Position numbers and translations under genes: made by a program | Notes under the pieces: generated by a model | Database searches by the model: none | What the model saw: only the letters and a program-made list of their open reading frames with translations | What the model was told of the DNA's origin: nothing | Shown here: positions 45,284 through 54,049 of the stretch, one piece after another | Position numbering within the stretch: the stretch's first letter is position 1 | Layout: each line of letters begins with the position of its first letter | Assembly: GCF_014649115.1 (NCBI RefSeq) | Contig: NZ_BMSK01000001.1 | Span: 471,416 to 535,415 of the forward strand | DNA length: 64,000 bases | Direction of reading: 5' to 3' | DNA from: Streptomyces eurythermus | Lineage (GTDB): Bacteria > Actinomycetota > Actinomycetes > Streptomycetales > Streptomycetaceae

Positions 45284-46381
45284 GTGTCCGCAGTCTCCGA
45301 CCGGCTTCCCGTCTTCCCGTGGGACAAGCTGGAGCCGTACAAGCAGACGGCCGCCGCCCACCCGGACGGCATCGTCGACCTCTCGGTGGGCACCCCGGTC
45401 GACCCGGTGCCCGAGCTGATCCGGAAGGCCCTGGTCGACGCGGCCGACTCGCCGGGGTACCCGACCGTCTGGGGCACCCCCGCTCTGCGCGACGCGATCA
45501 CGGGCTGGCTGGAGCGCCGGCTGGGCGCCCGCGGGATCACCCACCGGCACGTCCTGCCGGTCGTCGGCTCCAAGGAACTGGTGGCCTGGCTGCCCACCCA
45601 GCTCGGTCTCGGCCCCGGCGACAAGGTCGCCTACCCGCGCCTGGCCTACCCCACCTACGAGGTCGGCGCCCGCCTCGCCCGCGCCGAGTACGAGGTCTAC
45701 GACGACCCGCGCGAGCTGGACCCGGCGAACCTGCGGCTGCTCTGGCTGAACTCCCCGTCCAACCCGACGGGCCGGGTCCTGACCAAGCGGGAGCTGACGG
45801 ACATCGTCGCCTGGGCCCGCGCCCACGACGTCCTGCTCTTCTCCGACGAGTGCTACCTGGAGCTGGGCTGGGAGGCCGACCCGGTCTCGGTCCTGCACCC
45901 GGACGTCAACGGCGGCTCCTACGACGGCATCGTCGCCGTGCACTCCCTGTCCAAGCGGTCCAACCTGGCGGGCTACCGCGCGGCCTTCGTCGCCGGCGAC
46001 CCGGAGGTCCTCGGCCCGCTGCTGCAGATCCGCAAGCACGGCGGCATGATGACCTCCGCGCCGACGCAGGCCGCGGTCGTGGCCGCGCTCGGCGACGACG
46101 ACCACGTGCGGGAACAACGCGCGCGCTACGCGGCCCGCCGCGAGGCGCTGCGCTCGGCCCTCCTCGCCCACGGCTTCCGCATCGAACACAGCGAGGCGAG
46201 CCTCTACCTGTGGGCCACCCGGGACGAGTCCTGCTGGACCACGGTCGCCCACCTGGCCGACCAGGGCATCCTGGTGGCCCCGGGCGACTTCTACGGCGAG
46301 GCGGGCGCACGCCACGTACGGGTGGCCTTCACGGCGACGGACGAACGCGTCCAGGCGGCCGTCTCCCGCCTGACCCGCTGA
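45284..46381 (+). CDS. dapC: N-succinyldiaminopimelate aminotransferase
   Basis: 365 residues from GTG. Fold-type I PLP aminotransferase: NSPSNPTG around residue 150, SDECYLELGW, the PLP-binding Lys in SLSKRSNLAGYR, and the C-terminal substrate-binding arginine in HVRVAFTA. It acts in the succinylase branch of the meso-diaminopimelate and lysine pathway, converting N-succinyl-2-amino-6-oxopimelate to N-succinyl-LL-diaminopimelate. dapE, the next pathway step, lies 2 kb downstream. The assignment is backed by its position directly after the ferredoxin gene. Confidence 0.93.
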   Translation: MSAVSDRLPVFPWDKLEPYKQTAAAHPDGIVDLSVGTPVDPVPELIRKALVDAADSPGYPTVWGTPALRDAITGWLERRLGARGITHRHVLPVVGSKELVAWLPTQLGLGPGDKVAYPRLAYPTYEVGARLARAEYEVYDDPRELDPANLRLLWLNSPSNPTGRVLTKRELTDIVAWARAHDVLLFSDECYLELGWEADPVSVLHPDVNGGSYDGIVAVHSLSKRSNLAGYRAAFVAGDPEVLGPLLQIRKHGGMMTSAPTQAAVVAALGDDDHVREQRARYAARREALRSALLAHGFRIEHSEASLYLWATRDESCWTTVAHLADQGILVAPGDFYGEAGARHVRVAFTATDERVQAAVSRLTR

Positions 46382-46417
46382 CCCGCTGACCGGCGCCGCG
46401 GGCGCGGGCACAACGGC

Positions 46418-46451
46418 GAACGGGGCCCAGGCAGCTCCCTGGACCCCGTTC
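46418..46451. terminator. Convergent terminator after dapC
   Basis: gaacggggcccagg and cctggaccccgttc pair over 14 positions with one mismatch around a short loop. It lies in the 86-bp gap between dapC (+) and the secreted-protein gene (-) and can serve both strands. Confidence 0.75.
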
Positions 46452-46467
46452 ACCGGCACCGGCGGCC

Positions 46468-46950
46468 TCAGCCGAGCGGCAGGCCCTGCGTGGGCAGACC
46501 CTGCGTCGGCAGACCCTTGGTCGGCAGGGAGTCCGTCGGCAGCCCGCCCTTGGTGAGCGAGTCCGTCGGCAGGCCGCCGCCCTTCGTCGCGCCGACCGCG
46601 GCGTCCCCGAGGACACCCCCCGCGGCCCCGGCCGCGTCGCCCGCGGCCTTCTGCGCCACCGGAGTCGTCCGCTTCACGGCGCTGCCGCCGGTCTTGCCCG
46701 CGGCCGGCACCGCCTGCTCGACCGCCTTGCCGCCCGTGTGGCCCGCGACCGAGGTCACCTGCCGTGCGGCACTGTCGACGGCGTCACCGGCGTGCGCCCC
46801 GTCCAGCGCGGTCAGCCCGCTCAGGTTGGGGCCGACGTCGGGCAGGTTCGTGGCCGCACCGGCGGAGCCGGCCGCACCGACCCCGGCGGCCGCTCCCGCT
46901 GCGACGAGCAGCGCGGCACGGGCGATCCGGCGGGTCAGAGGGAGGGACAT
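46468..46950 (-). CDS. Secreted Ala/Gly-rich small protein with C-terminal LPT repeats
   Basis: 160 residues. A Sec signal peptide (RRIARAALLVAAGAAAGVGA, cleavage near AGAA-TN at residue ~33) is followed by an Ala/Gly/Thr-rich body and a C-terminal run of short repeats of the form GLPT(D/K/Q). No lipobox, sortase signal or enzyme domain is visible. Related Streptomyces proteins are often labelled ATP-binding without basis. Probably an exported structural or wall-associated peptide. The ATG is supported by GGAG upstream. Confidence 0.78.
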   Translation of the reverse strand: MSLPLTRRIARAALLVAAGAAAGVGAAGSAGAATNLPDVGPNLSGLTALDGAHAGDAVDSAARQVTSVAGHTGGKAVEQAVPAAGKTGGSAVKRTTPVAQKAAGDAAGAAGGVLGDAAVGATKGGGLPTDSLTKGGLPTDSLPTKGLPTQGLPTQGLPLG

Positions 46951-47265
46951 GATGCTCCATTCGACGGGAGAGAACGGTGTCTGCGCCCGAGCCCGTCTCC
47001 GGCTCGGACGCCGTGACTACCGCTCGAAGCCCGCGAAGGTTGCGGACGCCCCGGGTAAAGAATGGATAACGCATCGCATTATCGGGTGTGGATAAAAACG
47101 GGCAAAGAAGGTTCGCGTCTTCGCCGCGCAGAAACCTTCCGGTCCCTGATCTCCCAAGGATTTCCGCCCCCGGAGGAGCATCCGCGCCGACCGTCCCGTC
47201 ACTCCGGCGGAGCACAACCCGCGGGAGTGACCGGCCGCACTGCTGTGCGGCCCGCTGCCAACGGC
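46951..47265. promoter_or_regulatory. Upstream region of the secreted Ala/Gly-rich protein
   Basis: No gene is visible in these 315 bp. Near the start codon, cgagcc and ggctcg form a small leader hairpin (about 46987-47007). The segment 47055-47100 is A/T-rich and contains the dyad listed separately; the minus-strand promoter most likely lies here. The rest, to the stop of the lysozyme-like gene at 47266, shows nothing distinctive. Confidence 0.4.
47065..47083. promoter_or_regulatory. 19-bp imperfect palindrome, possible operator
   Basis: gataacgcatcgcattatc is nearly its own reverse complement, with outer half-sites gataa and ttatc exact and the interior alternating pyrimidine/purine matches. 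It lies about 115 bp upstream of the secreted Ala/Gly-rich gene in an A/T-rich stretch, a suitable position for a repressor or activator site. No regulator is identified. Confidence 0.4.
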
Positions 47266-48258
47266 CTACTGCGCGGCCACGATCCGGACGGCCCCGGCGG
47301 ACCGCTCCGCCCCGGCGGCCCCCTCGGAGGCGACGGGGCGCCACTCGTCGGAGTCGCTCCCCACGGTCCACTCCCGCCCGGCGTACGTCACCCGCTCGAT
47401 GCGCAGCGCCGAGGAGTTGGCGACCGCCCAGTGCGCCAGCTGCCAGCCCCGCTCGAGCTCGTCGCGCCCGGCGGCGTCCGTCCTCGCGCCCTCCGGCACC
47501 GGAACCGTCACCGTCCGCCCGCGCGCGGTCGCGGTCACGCTCGGCGACGGGGACGGCGACGGCACGGGCGCCCCGCCCACCACCGCGCCGGTCTCCTGGA
47601 GCGCGTCGCGCCCGAAGTCCCGTACCAGCGCGGCCCGTACCGCGTCCGGGCCGGTCTCGGGCGCCGTGTGCTGCGGGCGCCCGTCACAGGTCAGCGTGGC
47701 CGCCGCGCGCCCGGTCAGGGCCGCCGCCAGCAGCGTGGCGTCCGACTCGTGCTTGGCGTACGCCTCCGGGTAGCCGCTGCGCTGCACCCGCTGCGCGGCC
47801 ACCGTCAGCGGCAGGTCCGTGTAGTGCGGCACCTCGGCCAGGTGCGCGTAGAAGATGCCCGCCGCGTACGACGGGTCCATGATCTGCCGCTCGCTGCCCC
47901 AGCCCTGCGAGGGGCGCTGCTGGAACAGGCCCAGCGAATCCCGGTCGCCGTGCCGGATGTTGCGCAGCCCCGACTCCTGGATGGCGGTGGCCAGCGCGAT
48001 CGTCACGGCCCGCTGGGGCATCCCGCGCCCGGTCCCCACGGCCGCGATCGTGGCCGCGTTCTCCGCCTGCTCGGGCGTGAACTCGTAGGCGGCCCCGTCA
48101 CCGGAGGCCGAGACCACTTTGCAGCCGCGTTCTCCGCCGCCTCCGGTGACGTACTGCACCACGAGGTACGCGGCGACACCGCACAGGACCAACAGGGCCG
48201 CCGTGAAACGGAAACGGCGGCCACGGCGCTCGGGAGAGGTGGGGGACGGCTCTGGCAC
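47266..48258 (-). CDS. Membrane-anchored lysozyme/transglycosylase-like protein
   Basis: 330 residues from GTG. One N-terminal transmembrane helix (about 18-38, [20 protein letters not shown]) anchors an extracellular domain. The segment [19 protein letters not shown] with following [15 protein letters not shown] resembles the glutamate region of lytic transglycosylases and goose-type lysozymes. A Pro/Ser linker (PSPSPSPSV) precedes a C-terminal domain of ~110 residues. I infer peptidoglycan cleavage or binding in the cell wall, active-site Glu in IQESG. Such proteins are sometimes misnamed heavy metal transporters. Confidence 0.8.
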   Translation of the reverse strand: MPEPSPTSPERRGRRFRFTAALLVLCGVAAYLVVQYVTGGGGERGCKVVSASGDGAAYEFTPEQAENAATIAAVGTGRGMPQRAVTIALATAIQESGLRNIRHGDRDSLGLFQQRPSQGWGSERQIMDPSYAAGIFYAHLAEVPHYTDLPLTVAAQRVQRSGYPEAYAKHESDATLLAAALTGRAAATLTCDGRPQHTAPETGPDAVRAALVRDFGRDALQETGAVVGGAPVPSPSPSPSVTATARGRTVTVPVPEGARTDAAGRDELERGWQLAHWAVANSSALRIERVTYAGREWTVGSDSDEWRPVASEGAAGAERSAGAVRIVAAQ

Positions 48259-48353
48259 GCGTACAAGGTACTGGAGCCCGGCCGGTGCCCCGCGTGGGGT
48301 CCGCGCCGTCGGCCCGGCGGTGTTCCGGCAGGTGGCGCGCTAGGGTCGAGGCC

Positions 48354-49433
48354 ATGCCCGACACCTCCCTTGACCTCACGCTGGACGCCGCCACGCTCAC
48401 CGCGCGGCTCGTGGACTTCCCGTCGGTCAGCGGCACCGAGAAGCCGCTCGCGGACGCGATCGAGACCGCCCTGCGCGCCCTGCCGCACCTGACCGTGGAC
48501 CGGTACGGCAACAACGTGATCGCCCGGACGGACCTGGGCCGCGCCGAGCGCGTCATCCTGGCCGGCCACATCGACACCGTCCCGATCGCGGACAACCTGC
48601 CCTCGCGGCTCGACGACGACGGCGTGCTGTGGGGCTGCGGCACCTGCGACATGAAGTCGGGCGTGGCGGTGCAGTTGCGCATCGCGGCCACGGTCCCCGC
48701 CCCCAACCGCGACCTGACCTTCGTGTTCTACGACAACGAGGAGGTCGAGGCCGAGCGCAACGGCCTCAGGCATGTCGCCGAGGCCCGTCCGGAGTGGCTC
48801 CAGGGCGACTTCGCGGTCCTGCTGGAGCCCTCCGACGGCGAGGTGGAGGGCGGCTGCCAGGGCACGCTGCGGATGCTGCTGAAGACCACGGGCGAGCGGG
48901 CGCACTCGGCGCGCGGCTGGATGGGCTCCAACGCCATCCACGCGGCGGCCCCCATCCTGGCCCGCCTCGCGTCCTACGAGCCGCGCCGGCCGGTCATCGA
49001 CGGGCTGGAGTACCGCGAGGGCCTGAACGCGGTGCGCATCGGCGGGGGAGTGGCGGGCAACGTCATCCCCGACGAGTGCGTGGTGACGGTCAACTTCCGC
49101 TACGCCCCCGACCGCACCGAGGAGGAGGCGATCGCGCACGTCCACGAGGTGTTCGCGGACTGCGGCGTGACGGAGTTCGTCGTCGACGACCACAGCGGGG
49201 GCGCGCTGCCGGGCCTGTCCCACCCGGCCGCCGCGGCCTTCATCGAGGCGGTGGGCGGCACCCCGCGGCCCAAGTACGGCTGGACGGACGTGTCCCGGTT
49301 CTCCGCGCTCGGCATCCCGGCGGTCAACTACGGCCCCGGCAACCCGCACTTGGCGCACAAGCGGGACGAGCGGGTGGAGACCGCGAAGATCCTCGCGGGC
49401 GAGGAGCGGCTGCGGAACTGGCTCACCGCGTAA
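48354..49433 (+). CDS. dapE: Succinyl-diaminopimelate desuccinylase
   Basis: 359 residues from the ATG at 48354. An M20 zinc peptidase: GHIDTVP with metal-binding His, [11 protein letters not shown] with bridging Asp, the catalytic YDNEEVEAE and C-terminal HLAHKRDE with His. It hydrolyses N-succinyl-LL-diaminopimelate to LL-diaminopimelate for lysine and cell-wall synthesis. It follows the step catalysed by DapC. The upstream frame extension into 48285 is not needed, and the chosen start gives the family's usual length. Confidence 0.94.
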   Translation: MPDTSLDLTLDAATLTARLVDFPSVSGTEKPLADAIETALRALPHLTVDRYGNNVIARTDLGRAERVILAGHIDTVPIADNLPSRLDDDGVLWGCGTCDMKSGVAVQLRIAATVPAPNRDLTFVFYDNEEVEAERNGLRHVAEARPEWLQGDFAVLLEPSDGEVEGGCQGTLRMLLKTTGERAHSARGWMGSNAIHAAAPILARLASYEPRRPVIDGLEYREGLNAVRIGGGVAGNVIPDECVVTVNFRYAPDRTEEEAIAHVHEVFADCGVTEFVVDDHSGGALPGLSHPAAAAFIEAVGGTPRPKYGWTDVSRFSALGIPAVNYGPGNPHLAHKRDERVETAKILAGEERLRNWLTA

Positions 49434-49538
49434 GGGCCGCACGGGTGCCGGTGCCTGCCGGACACGCCGGGGTCCCCCGTCCGTAACCCGTATGGATCTA
49501 GGCTGAGAAGGAACTGCCGGCAAGCGGAGGGAGCGCAC

Positions 49539-50297
49539 ATGGCTACCGGAAACCCCGAGGGGAAGAAGCAGCCGCCGGACGAGCAGCGGCTCGGTCCGGT
49601 CCTCCGGCGGCGGGGCCAGGTCACCGCCAGCACGACCGACCAGCGGCTGCTGGACGAGCGCGCTCCCACCGACTGGGTCCACACCGACCCCTGGCGGGTG
49701 CTGCGCATCCAGTCGGAGTTCATCGAGGGCTTCGGCACGCTGGCCGAACTCCCGCCCGCCATCAGTGTCTTCGGCTCGGCGCGGACACCGGTGGACTCGC
49801 CCGAGTACGACGCGGGGGTGCGGCTCGGCCGGGGGCTGGTGGAGGCTGGCTTCGCGGTCATCACCGGCGGCGGCCCGGGCGCGATGGAGGCGGCCAACAA
49901 GGGGGCGTGCGAGGCGGGCGGCATCTCGGTGGGCCTCGGCATCGAGCTGCCCTTCGAGCAGGGCCTCAACCCCTACGTCGACATCGGCCTGAACTTCCGC
50001 TACTTCTTCGTCCGCAAGATGATGTTCGTGAAGTACGCGCAGGGGTTCGTGGTCCTCCCCGGCGGCCTCGGCACCCTGGACGAACTCTTCGAGGCCCTCA
50101 CCCTCGTCCAGACCCAGAAGGTCACCCGCTTCCCGATCGTCCTCTTCGGCAGCGAGTACTGGGGCGGCCTGGTGTCCTGGCTGAGAAACACCCTGGTCGC
50201 CCAGGGCAAGGCCGCGGAGAAGGACCTCCTCCTGTTCCACGTCACGGACGAGGTGGAGGAGGCGGTGTCCCTGGTGTCGAAGGAGGCGGGGCGGTAG
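49539..50297 (+). CDS. LOG-family (TIGR00730) Rossmann-fold protein
   Basis: 252 residues from ATG with CGGAGGGAG upstream. Motifs GGGPGAMEAANKGA and PGGLGTLDELFEALTLVQTQK define the LOG family, whose plant and some bacterial members cleave cytokinin riboside 5'-monophosphates, and which are often mislabelled lysine decarboxylases. An N-terminal extension of ~65 residues precedes the fold. The next functional gene is folP-like, as in mycobacteria (Rv1205, Rv1207). Physiological substrate unknown. Confidence 0.92.
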   Translation: MATGNPEGKKQPPDEQRLGPVLRRRGQVTASTTDQRLLDERAPTDWVHTDPWRVLRIQSEFIEGFGTLAELPPAISVFGSARTPVDSPEYDAGVRLGRGLVEAGFAVITGGGPGAMEAANKGACEAGGISVGLGIELPFEQGLNPYVDIGLNFRYFFVRKMMFVKYAQGFVVLPGGLGTLDELFEALTLVQTQKVTRFPIVLFGSEYWGGLVSWLRNTLVAQGKAAEKDLLLFHVTDEVEEAVSLVSKEAGR

Positions 50298-50350
50298 GGA
50301 GAAGTGCGCAGCCACTGAACGGAAGTGTCATCTGGCCGCACACTGGGTTC

Positions 50351-50422
50351 ATGTCCGCTGCCCACCCCATCGCCGAGGCGCGGCGGACACTCCTCGAAGC
50401 CGCGGGGAGGAGCACGGAGTGA
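50351..50422 (+). pseudogene. Remnant antitoxin gene (truncated)
   Basis: A 23-codon frame, MSAAHPIAEARRTLLEAA then a stop, starts with ATG. The stop overlaps the GTG of the toxin remnant by 4 nt. The beginning resembles the start of YefM/Phd-type antitoxins (IAEAR-x-x-L), but the ~60 residues that should follow are missing. Probably an internal deletion. Confidence 0.55.
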
Positions 50423-50575
50423 CGTGGGAAGTCCAGGAGGAGCCGGCGGCGCTCGATGAGGCCACGGGCTTCCTCGAGGACGATCCCGAGGGCGTGGACA
50501 CCCTGCTCCAGGCCACCGGCCGGCTCACCGAGGACCCGCGACCCGAGGGTTCACGGGCGTGGGGTGTTCACCACC
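50419..50575 (+). pseudogene. Remnant RelE/ParE-type toxin gene
   Basis: From the GTG at 50419, the frame reads VTWEVQEEPAALDEATGFL followed by EDDPEGVDTLLQATGRL and DPRPEGSRAWG. This is the usual opening half of Streptomyces RelE-family toxins. The expected continuation (GSPDLRRLRVGRYRV-type, with catalytic basic residues) is absent or scrambled; the frame runs on into the antisense of folP. No functional toxin is expected. Confidence 0.6.
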
Positions 50576-50591
50576 GCCGCCTTCACCGCGG

Positions 50592-51452
50592 TCAGGCCAG
50601 GCCCCGCCGGGCCACCGCGGGGGTCCGGTGGCCGGCGATGGCGGTGACCATGTCCAGCACCTGCCGGGTCTCCGCCACCTCGTGCACCCGGTACACCTGG
50701 GCGCCGAGCCACGCGGACACGGCCGTCGTGGCCAGCGTGCCGATCAACCGCTCCTTCACCGGCCGGTCCAGGCTCTCGCCCACGAAGTCCTTGTTGGACA
50801 GCGACACCAGCACCGGCCAGCCCGTGGCCACCATCTCGTCCAGCCGCCGCGTCGCCTCCAGGCTGTGCCGGGTGTTCTTCCCGAAGTCGTGCCCGGGGTC
50901 GATCAGCACCGACTCCCGCGGCACCCCCAGCGAGACCGCCCGCTCGGCCAGCCCGAGGGTCACGTTCAGGATGTCGGCCATGACGTCGTCGTACGTCACC
51001 CGGTGCGGCCGGGTCCGCGGCTGCGCCCCGCCCGCGTGCGTGCACACCAGCCCCACGCCGTACCGCGCCGCGACCTCGGCGAGCCCGGGGTCGACGCCGC
51101 CCCACGCGTCGTTCAGCAGATCCGCGCCCGCCTCGCACACGGCCTCGCCGACCTCCGCCCGCCAGGTGTCCACGCTGATGATCACATCGGGGAACCGGCG
51201 CCGTACCTCCGCGACGAAGCCGACCGTGCGGCGCGCCTCCTCCTCGGCGGAGACCTCCTCGCCGGGCCCGGCCTTGACCCCGCCGATGTCCACGATCGCG
51301 GCGCCCTCGGCCACCGCCCGCTCCACCCGCGCGAGGGCCGGCTCGTCGCGGAACGTGGCCCCTTGGTCGTAGAAGGAATCCGGCGTCCGGTTCACGATCG
51401 CCATGATCACCGGCTCGTGCGGCCCGAATTCCCGCTTGCCCAGCCTGAGCAT
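50592..51452 (-). CDS. folP: Dihydropteroate synthase family protein (FolP2-like)
   Basis: 286 residues. Family motifs: NRTPDSFYDQG in place of canonical NVTPDSFSDGG, VDIGG, SVDTW, DPGHDFGKNTRHSLE, and RVHEV near the C-terminus. A true DHPS condenses p-aminobenzoate with dihydropterin pyrophosphate in folate synthesis. The synteny with LOG upstream and DivIVA-domain and tag genes downstream matches Mycobacterium tuberculosis folP2 (Rv1207), a paralogue reported to lack normal DHPS activity. A specialised role is therefore possible, and the symbol should not be taken as proof of folate function. Confidence 0.85.
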   Translation of the reverse strand: MLRLGKREFGPHEPVIMAIVNRTPDSFYDQGATFRDEPALARVERAVAEGAAIVDIGGVKAGPGEEVSAEEEARRTVGFVAEVRRRFPDVIISVDTWRAEVGEAVCEAGADLLNDAWGGVDPGLAEVAARYGVGLVCTHAGGAQPRTRPHRVTYDDVMADILNVTLGLAERAVSLGVPRESVLIDPGHDFGKNTRHSLEATRRLDEMVATGWPVLVSLSNKDFVGESLDRPVKERLIGTLATTAVSAWLGAQVYRVHEVAETRQVLDMVTAIAGHRTPAVARRGLA

Positions 51453-51587
51453 CCGCCCTGCCCTCTCCTAGTACGTCCCGCTGTACGGCCGCCTGTGACC
51501 CTAACTGTCAGACTCGCATGGCACGATCGGAGCCTGACAGATACCGCTGCCGGCAGCGTCCGGTACGAGCGTGGGGACCCTGAGGCG

Positions 51588-51959
51588 ATGGTGATGTTCT
51601 TGTTCCTGGTCGTCGCGCTGGCCGTCGTGGTCGCCGCGGTGACCCTGGCCGTGGTCGGCGGCGGGGAGAGCGCCCCGCTGCCGGAGGCGGCGCCGGAGCG
51701 GCTCCAGGACCCGCTGCCACCGGACCGGCCGGTGGACCGCGCGGACGTGGAGAGCCTGCGCTTCCCGGTCGCGCCGCGCGGCTACCGCATGGCCGACGTG
51801 GACGACGCGCTCGGCCGGCTCGCCGCCGAACTGGCCGAACGCGACGCCCGCATCGCCGGCCTGGAGTCCGCGCTGGCCGGCGCCCGGGCCGCCGCGCACG
51901 AACAGCGGGCCGAGCACCCGCGGACGGAGCCCGACGAGGGCCGGGAGGAGCAGCGATGA
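51588..51959 (+). CDS. DivIVA-domain membrane protein
   Basis: 123 residues if started at the first ATG (51588); the ATG at 51594 has better spacing to GAGG. One N-terminal transmembrane helix (MFLFLVVALAVVVAAVTLAVV), a Pro-rich linker, then a DivIVA N-terminal-like motif (LRFPVAPRGYRMADVDDALGRLAAELAERD) and a coiled coil. Probably associates with the growing membrane. It corresponds in position to mycobacterial Rv1209 and overlaps the tag gene by 4 nt. Confidence 0.85.
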   Translation: MVMFLFLVVALAVVVAAVTLAVVGGGESAPLPEAAPERLQDPLPPDRPVDRADVESLRFPVAPRGYRMADVDDALGRLAAELAERDARIAGLESALAGARAAAHEQRAEHPRTEPDEGREEQR

Positions 51960-52543
51960 CCGGCCGAGCCGCCGTCGCCGGGCCGGACGGCGCCCCGCGC
52001 TGCCCCTGGGCCCTGTCCACCGACGACTATGTGGCGTACCACGACGAGGAGTGGGGCCGCCCGGTCCACGGCGACGACGCCCTCTTCGAACGGCTCAGCC
52101 TGGAGGCCTTCCAGTCGGGCCTGTCGTGGATCACGATCCTGCGCCGCCGCCCCGGCTTCCGTGCCGCCTTCGCCGGCTTCCGCATCGAGAAGGTCGCCGC
52201 GTTCACCGACGCCGACCGCGAGCGCCTGCTGGCCGACCCGGGCATCATCCGCAACCGCGCCAAGATCGACGCCACGCTCGCCAACGCACGCCTGCTCGCC
52301 GACTGGGCCGAGGGCGAGCTGGACGAGCTGATCTGGTCCCACGCCCCGGACCCGACGGCCCGCCCGGTCCCCAGGACCCTGGACGACGTCCCGGCGGTGA
52401 CCCCGGAGTCCACGGCCCTGTCCAAGGCCCTGAAGAAGCGGGGCCTGCGCTTCGTCGGCCCGACGACGGCGTACGCCCTGATGCAGGCGTGCGGCCTGGT
52501 CGACGACCACCTGGAGGCCTGCGTGGCCCGCGGCACGCCGTAG
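51956..52543 (+). CDS. tag: DNA-3-methyladenine glycosylase I
   Basis: 195 residues. TAG hallmarks: RCPWA with the first zinc Cys near residue 16, YHDEEWGRPVHGD with His, and the C-terminal HLEAC that supplies the remaining zinc ligands. It excises 3-methyladenine from alkylated DNA. Coupled by ATGA overlap to the DivIVA-domain gene, a pairing conserved with Rv1209-Rv1210. Confidence 0.95.
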   Translation: MTGRAAVAGPDGAPRCPWALSTDDYVAYHDEEWGRPVHGDDALFERLSLEAFQSGLSWITILRRRPGFRAAFAGFRIEKVAAFTDADRERLLADPGIIRNRAKIDATLANARLLADWAEGELDELIWSHAPDPTARPVPRTLDDVPAVTPESTALSKALKKRGLRFVGPTTAYALMQACGLVDDHLEACVARGTP

Positions 52544-52570
52544 CGGACGAGGCCGCGGGCCCGCGGCGCG

Positions 52571-53374
52571 TCACCGTCCCAGGTACTTCGGCTTCTCCTT
52601 GTTGACGAACGCCTGGACGGCGATGTGGTGGTCCTCGGACCGCCCGGCCCGGGTCTGCAGCTCGTCCTCCTTCTCCAGCGTCTCCTCCAGGGAGTGCGTC
52701 AGCCCGTAGGCCACCGCCTCCTTGATCGCCGCGTACGCCACGGTCGGCCCCTCGGCCAGCGCCCGCGCCACCTTCTCGGCCTCGGCGCGCAGCTCGCCCG
52801 CCGGTACGACCCGGTTGGCGATGCCCAGCTCCAGGGCGTCCTGGGCGCTGATGCTGCGCGGGAACAGCAGCAGGTCGGCGGCGCGGCCCGGGCCGATCAC
52901 CCGGGGCAGCGTCCAGGAGATGCCGGAGTCGGCGGTCAGGGCGACGCCCGCGAAGGAGGTGTTGAACGCGGCGGTGTCGGCCACCAGCCGGTAGTCCGCG
53001 GCGAGCGCGAAGCCGAACCCGGCGCCGGCCGCGACGCCGTTCACCGCCGCGACCACCGGCTTCGGCGCCCCGGCCAGGGCCCGCACGACCGGGTTGTAGT
53101 GCTCCTTGACCGTGCTCATCGTCTGCCCGGCGCCGGTCTCCCGGTCGCCGGCCAGCAGCCCGATGTGCTCCTTGAGGTCCTGGCCCACGCAGAAGGCCCG
53201 GTCCCCGGCGGCGGTCAGCAGGATCGCCCGTACGGCCGTGTCCCCGGCCGCCGATTCCGCCGCCTCCCGCAGGGCCGCCTTCGTCGCGATGTTCAGCGCG
53301 TTCATCGCCTCCGGGCGGTTCAGCGTGATCGTCGCGAGTCCGTCGCTCACCTCGTAGAGCACGGTGTCGGCCAT
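52571..53374 (-). CDS. Enoyl-CoA hydratase/isomerase family protein (PaaG-like)
   Basis: 267 residues. Crotonase fold with oxyanion-hole segments FCVGQDLKEH and GVAAGAGFGFALAAD. The active-site stretch GVALTADSGISWTLPRVIG has a single Asp where hydratases have two glutamates, the PaaG isomerase pattern. Possible activity is isomerisation of a 1,2-epoxyphenylacetyl-CoA or a related enoyl-CoA, but no paa genes adjoin it. The ATG at 53374 follows GGAGGGGA. Confidence 0.88.
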   Translation of the reverse strand: MADTVLYEVSDGLATITLNRPEAMNALNIATKAALREAAESAAGDTAVRAILLTAAGDRAFCVGQDLKEHIGLLAGDRETGAGQTMSTVKEHYNPVVRALAGAPKPVVAAVNGVAAGAGFGFALAADYRLVADTAAFNTSFAGVALTADSGISWTLPRVIGPGRAADLLLFPRSISAQDALELGIANRVVPAGELRAEAEKVARALAEGPTVAYAAIKEAVAYGLTHSLEETLEKEDELQTRAGRSEDHHIAVQAFVNKEKPKYLGR

Positions 53375-53752
53375 GGCGTGTCCCCTCCGGAGTAGCCGCT
53401 GGTGACGTACCGCTCAGTACGTCCCTGTCTGAGGACAGCATGGCGGAGATCCCCGGCCGGCGGCCGGAGCGGACGTGTGACCTGCGTCAAAGAAAACCAG
53501 GACGGAGCCGGTCGCAGGAGCCTCGCGGGGTGGCGCAGTATCGCAGGCACATCGCCGAATTGGGTGGTTTTGCTCGCGCGCGTTGCCCAAGCGATGCCGA
53601 CCGATGTTGGTCATCGGGTCCTGCCATGCGGGATAATGGCCAGGAAGCAATGTGTTCGATGCCGGTGTCGCGTGTCCGTTCCGGATGGCGGGTGCCCCCT
53701 GCCCGGGGGTACCGGCAGAGACGATGAGCTGGTTTCAGGAAGGGGAACGAGC
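53375..53752 (+). promoter_or_regulatory. Upstream region of the DUF3117 gene with candidate promoter
   Basis: These 378 bp hold no convincing gene. On the plus strand, ttggtc (53607-53612) and gataat (53632-53637), spaced 19 bp, resemble a vegetative sigma promoter about 115 bp before the DUF3117 start. The minus-strand promoter of the PaaG-like gene should lie near 53380-53450. Nothing else stands out. Confidence 0.45.
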
Positions 53753-53920
53753 ATGGCGGCCATGAAGCCGCGGACGGGTGATGGCCCGCTCGAGGTGACC
53801 AAGGAGGGGCGGGGCATCGTCATGCGCGTTCCGCTCGAAGGCGGCGGTCGACTCGTCGTCGAGCTGACCCCTGACGAGGCCGAGGCGCTTGGCGACGCCC
53901 TCAAGAAGGTCGTCGTCTGA
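53753..53920 (+). CDS. DUF3117 family small protein
   Basis: 55 residues from the ATG at 53753 with AGGAAGGGGA upstream. The sequence begins MAAMKPRTGDGPLEVTKEGR and ends LGDALKKVVV, the near-invariant pattern of actinobacterial DUF3117 proteins (mycobacterial Rv1211). All-beta and acidic in prediction. Function unknown, but it is conserved at this position beside tag and the O-methyltransferase. Followed by a terminator. Confidence 0.93.
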   Translation: MAAMKPRTGDGPLEVTKEGRGIVMRVPLEGGGRLVVELTPDEAEALGDALKKVVV

Positions 53921-53942
53921 CGTCCCGATTCTGTCCTCGCGC

Positions 53943-53974
53943 CTGCCCCGGCATCGTACGCGGTGCCGGGGCAG
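53943..53974. terminator. Terminator after the DUF3117 gene
   Basis: ctgccccggca and tgccggggcag form a perfect 11-bp stem with a 10-base loop. It lies 23 bp after the DUF3117 stop codon and 76 bp before the end of the O-methyltransferase gene from the other strand, so it may act on both transcripts. Confidence 0.75.
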
Positions 53975-54049
53975 CCGCGTCTTCGGGGGCGGCCGGCGCG
54001 GCCCCCTCGGCCGGTACCGCGGGCACCCCGCGCACCCCAGGCGCCGCCG

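Noticed and set aside
53921..54049. Additional small gene between DUF3117 and the O-methyltransferase
   Set aside because: The gap is mostly the terminator stem and a second G/C-rich inverted repeat; no start with ribosome-binding site is present.
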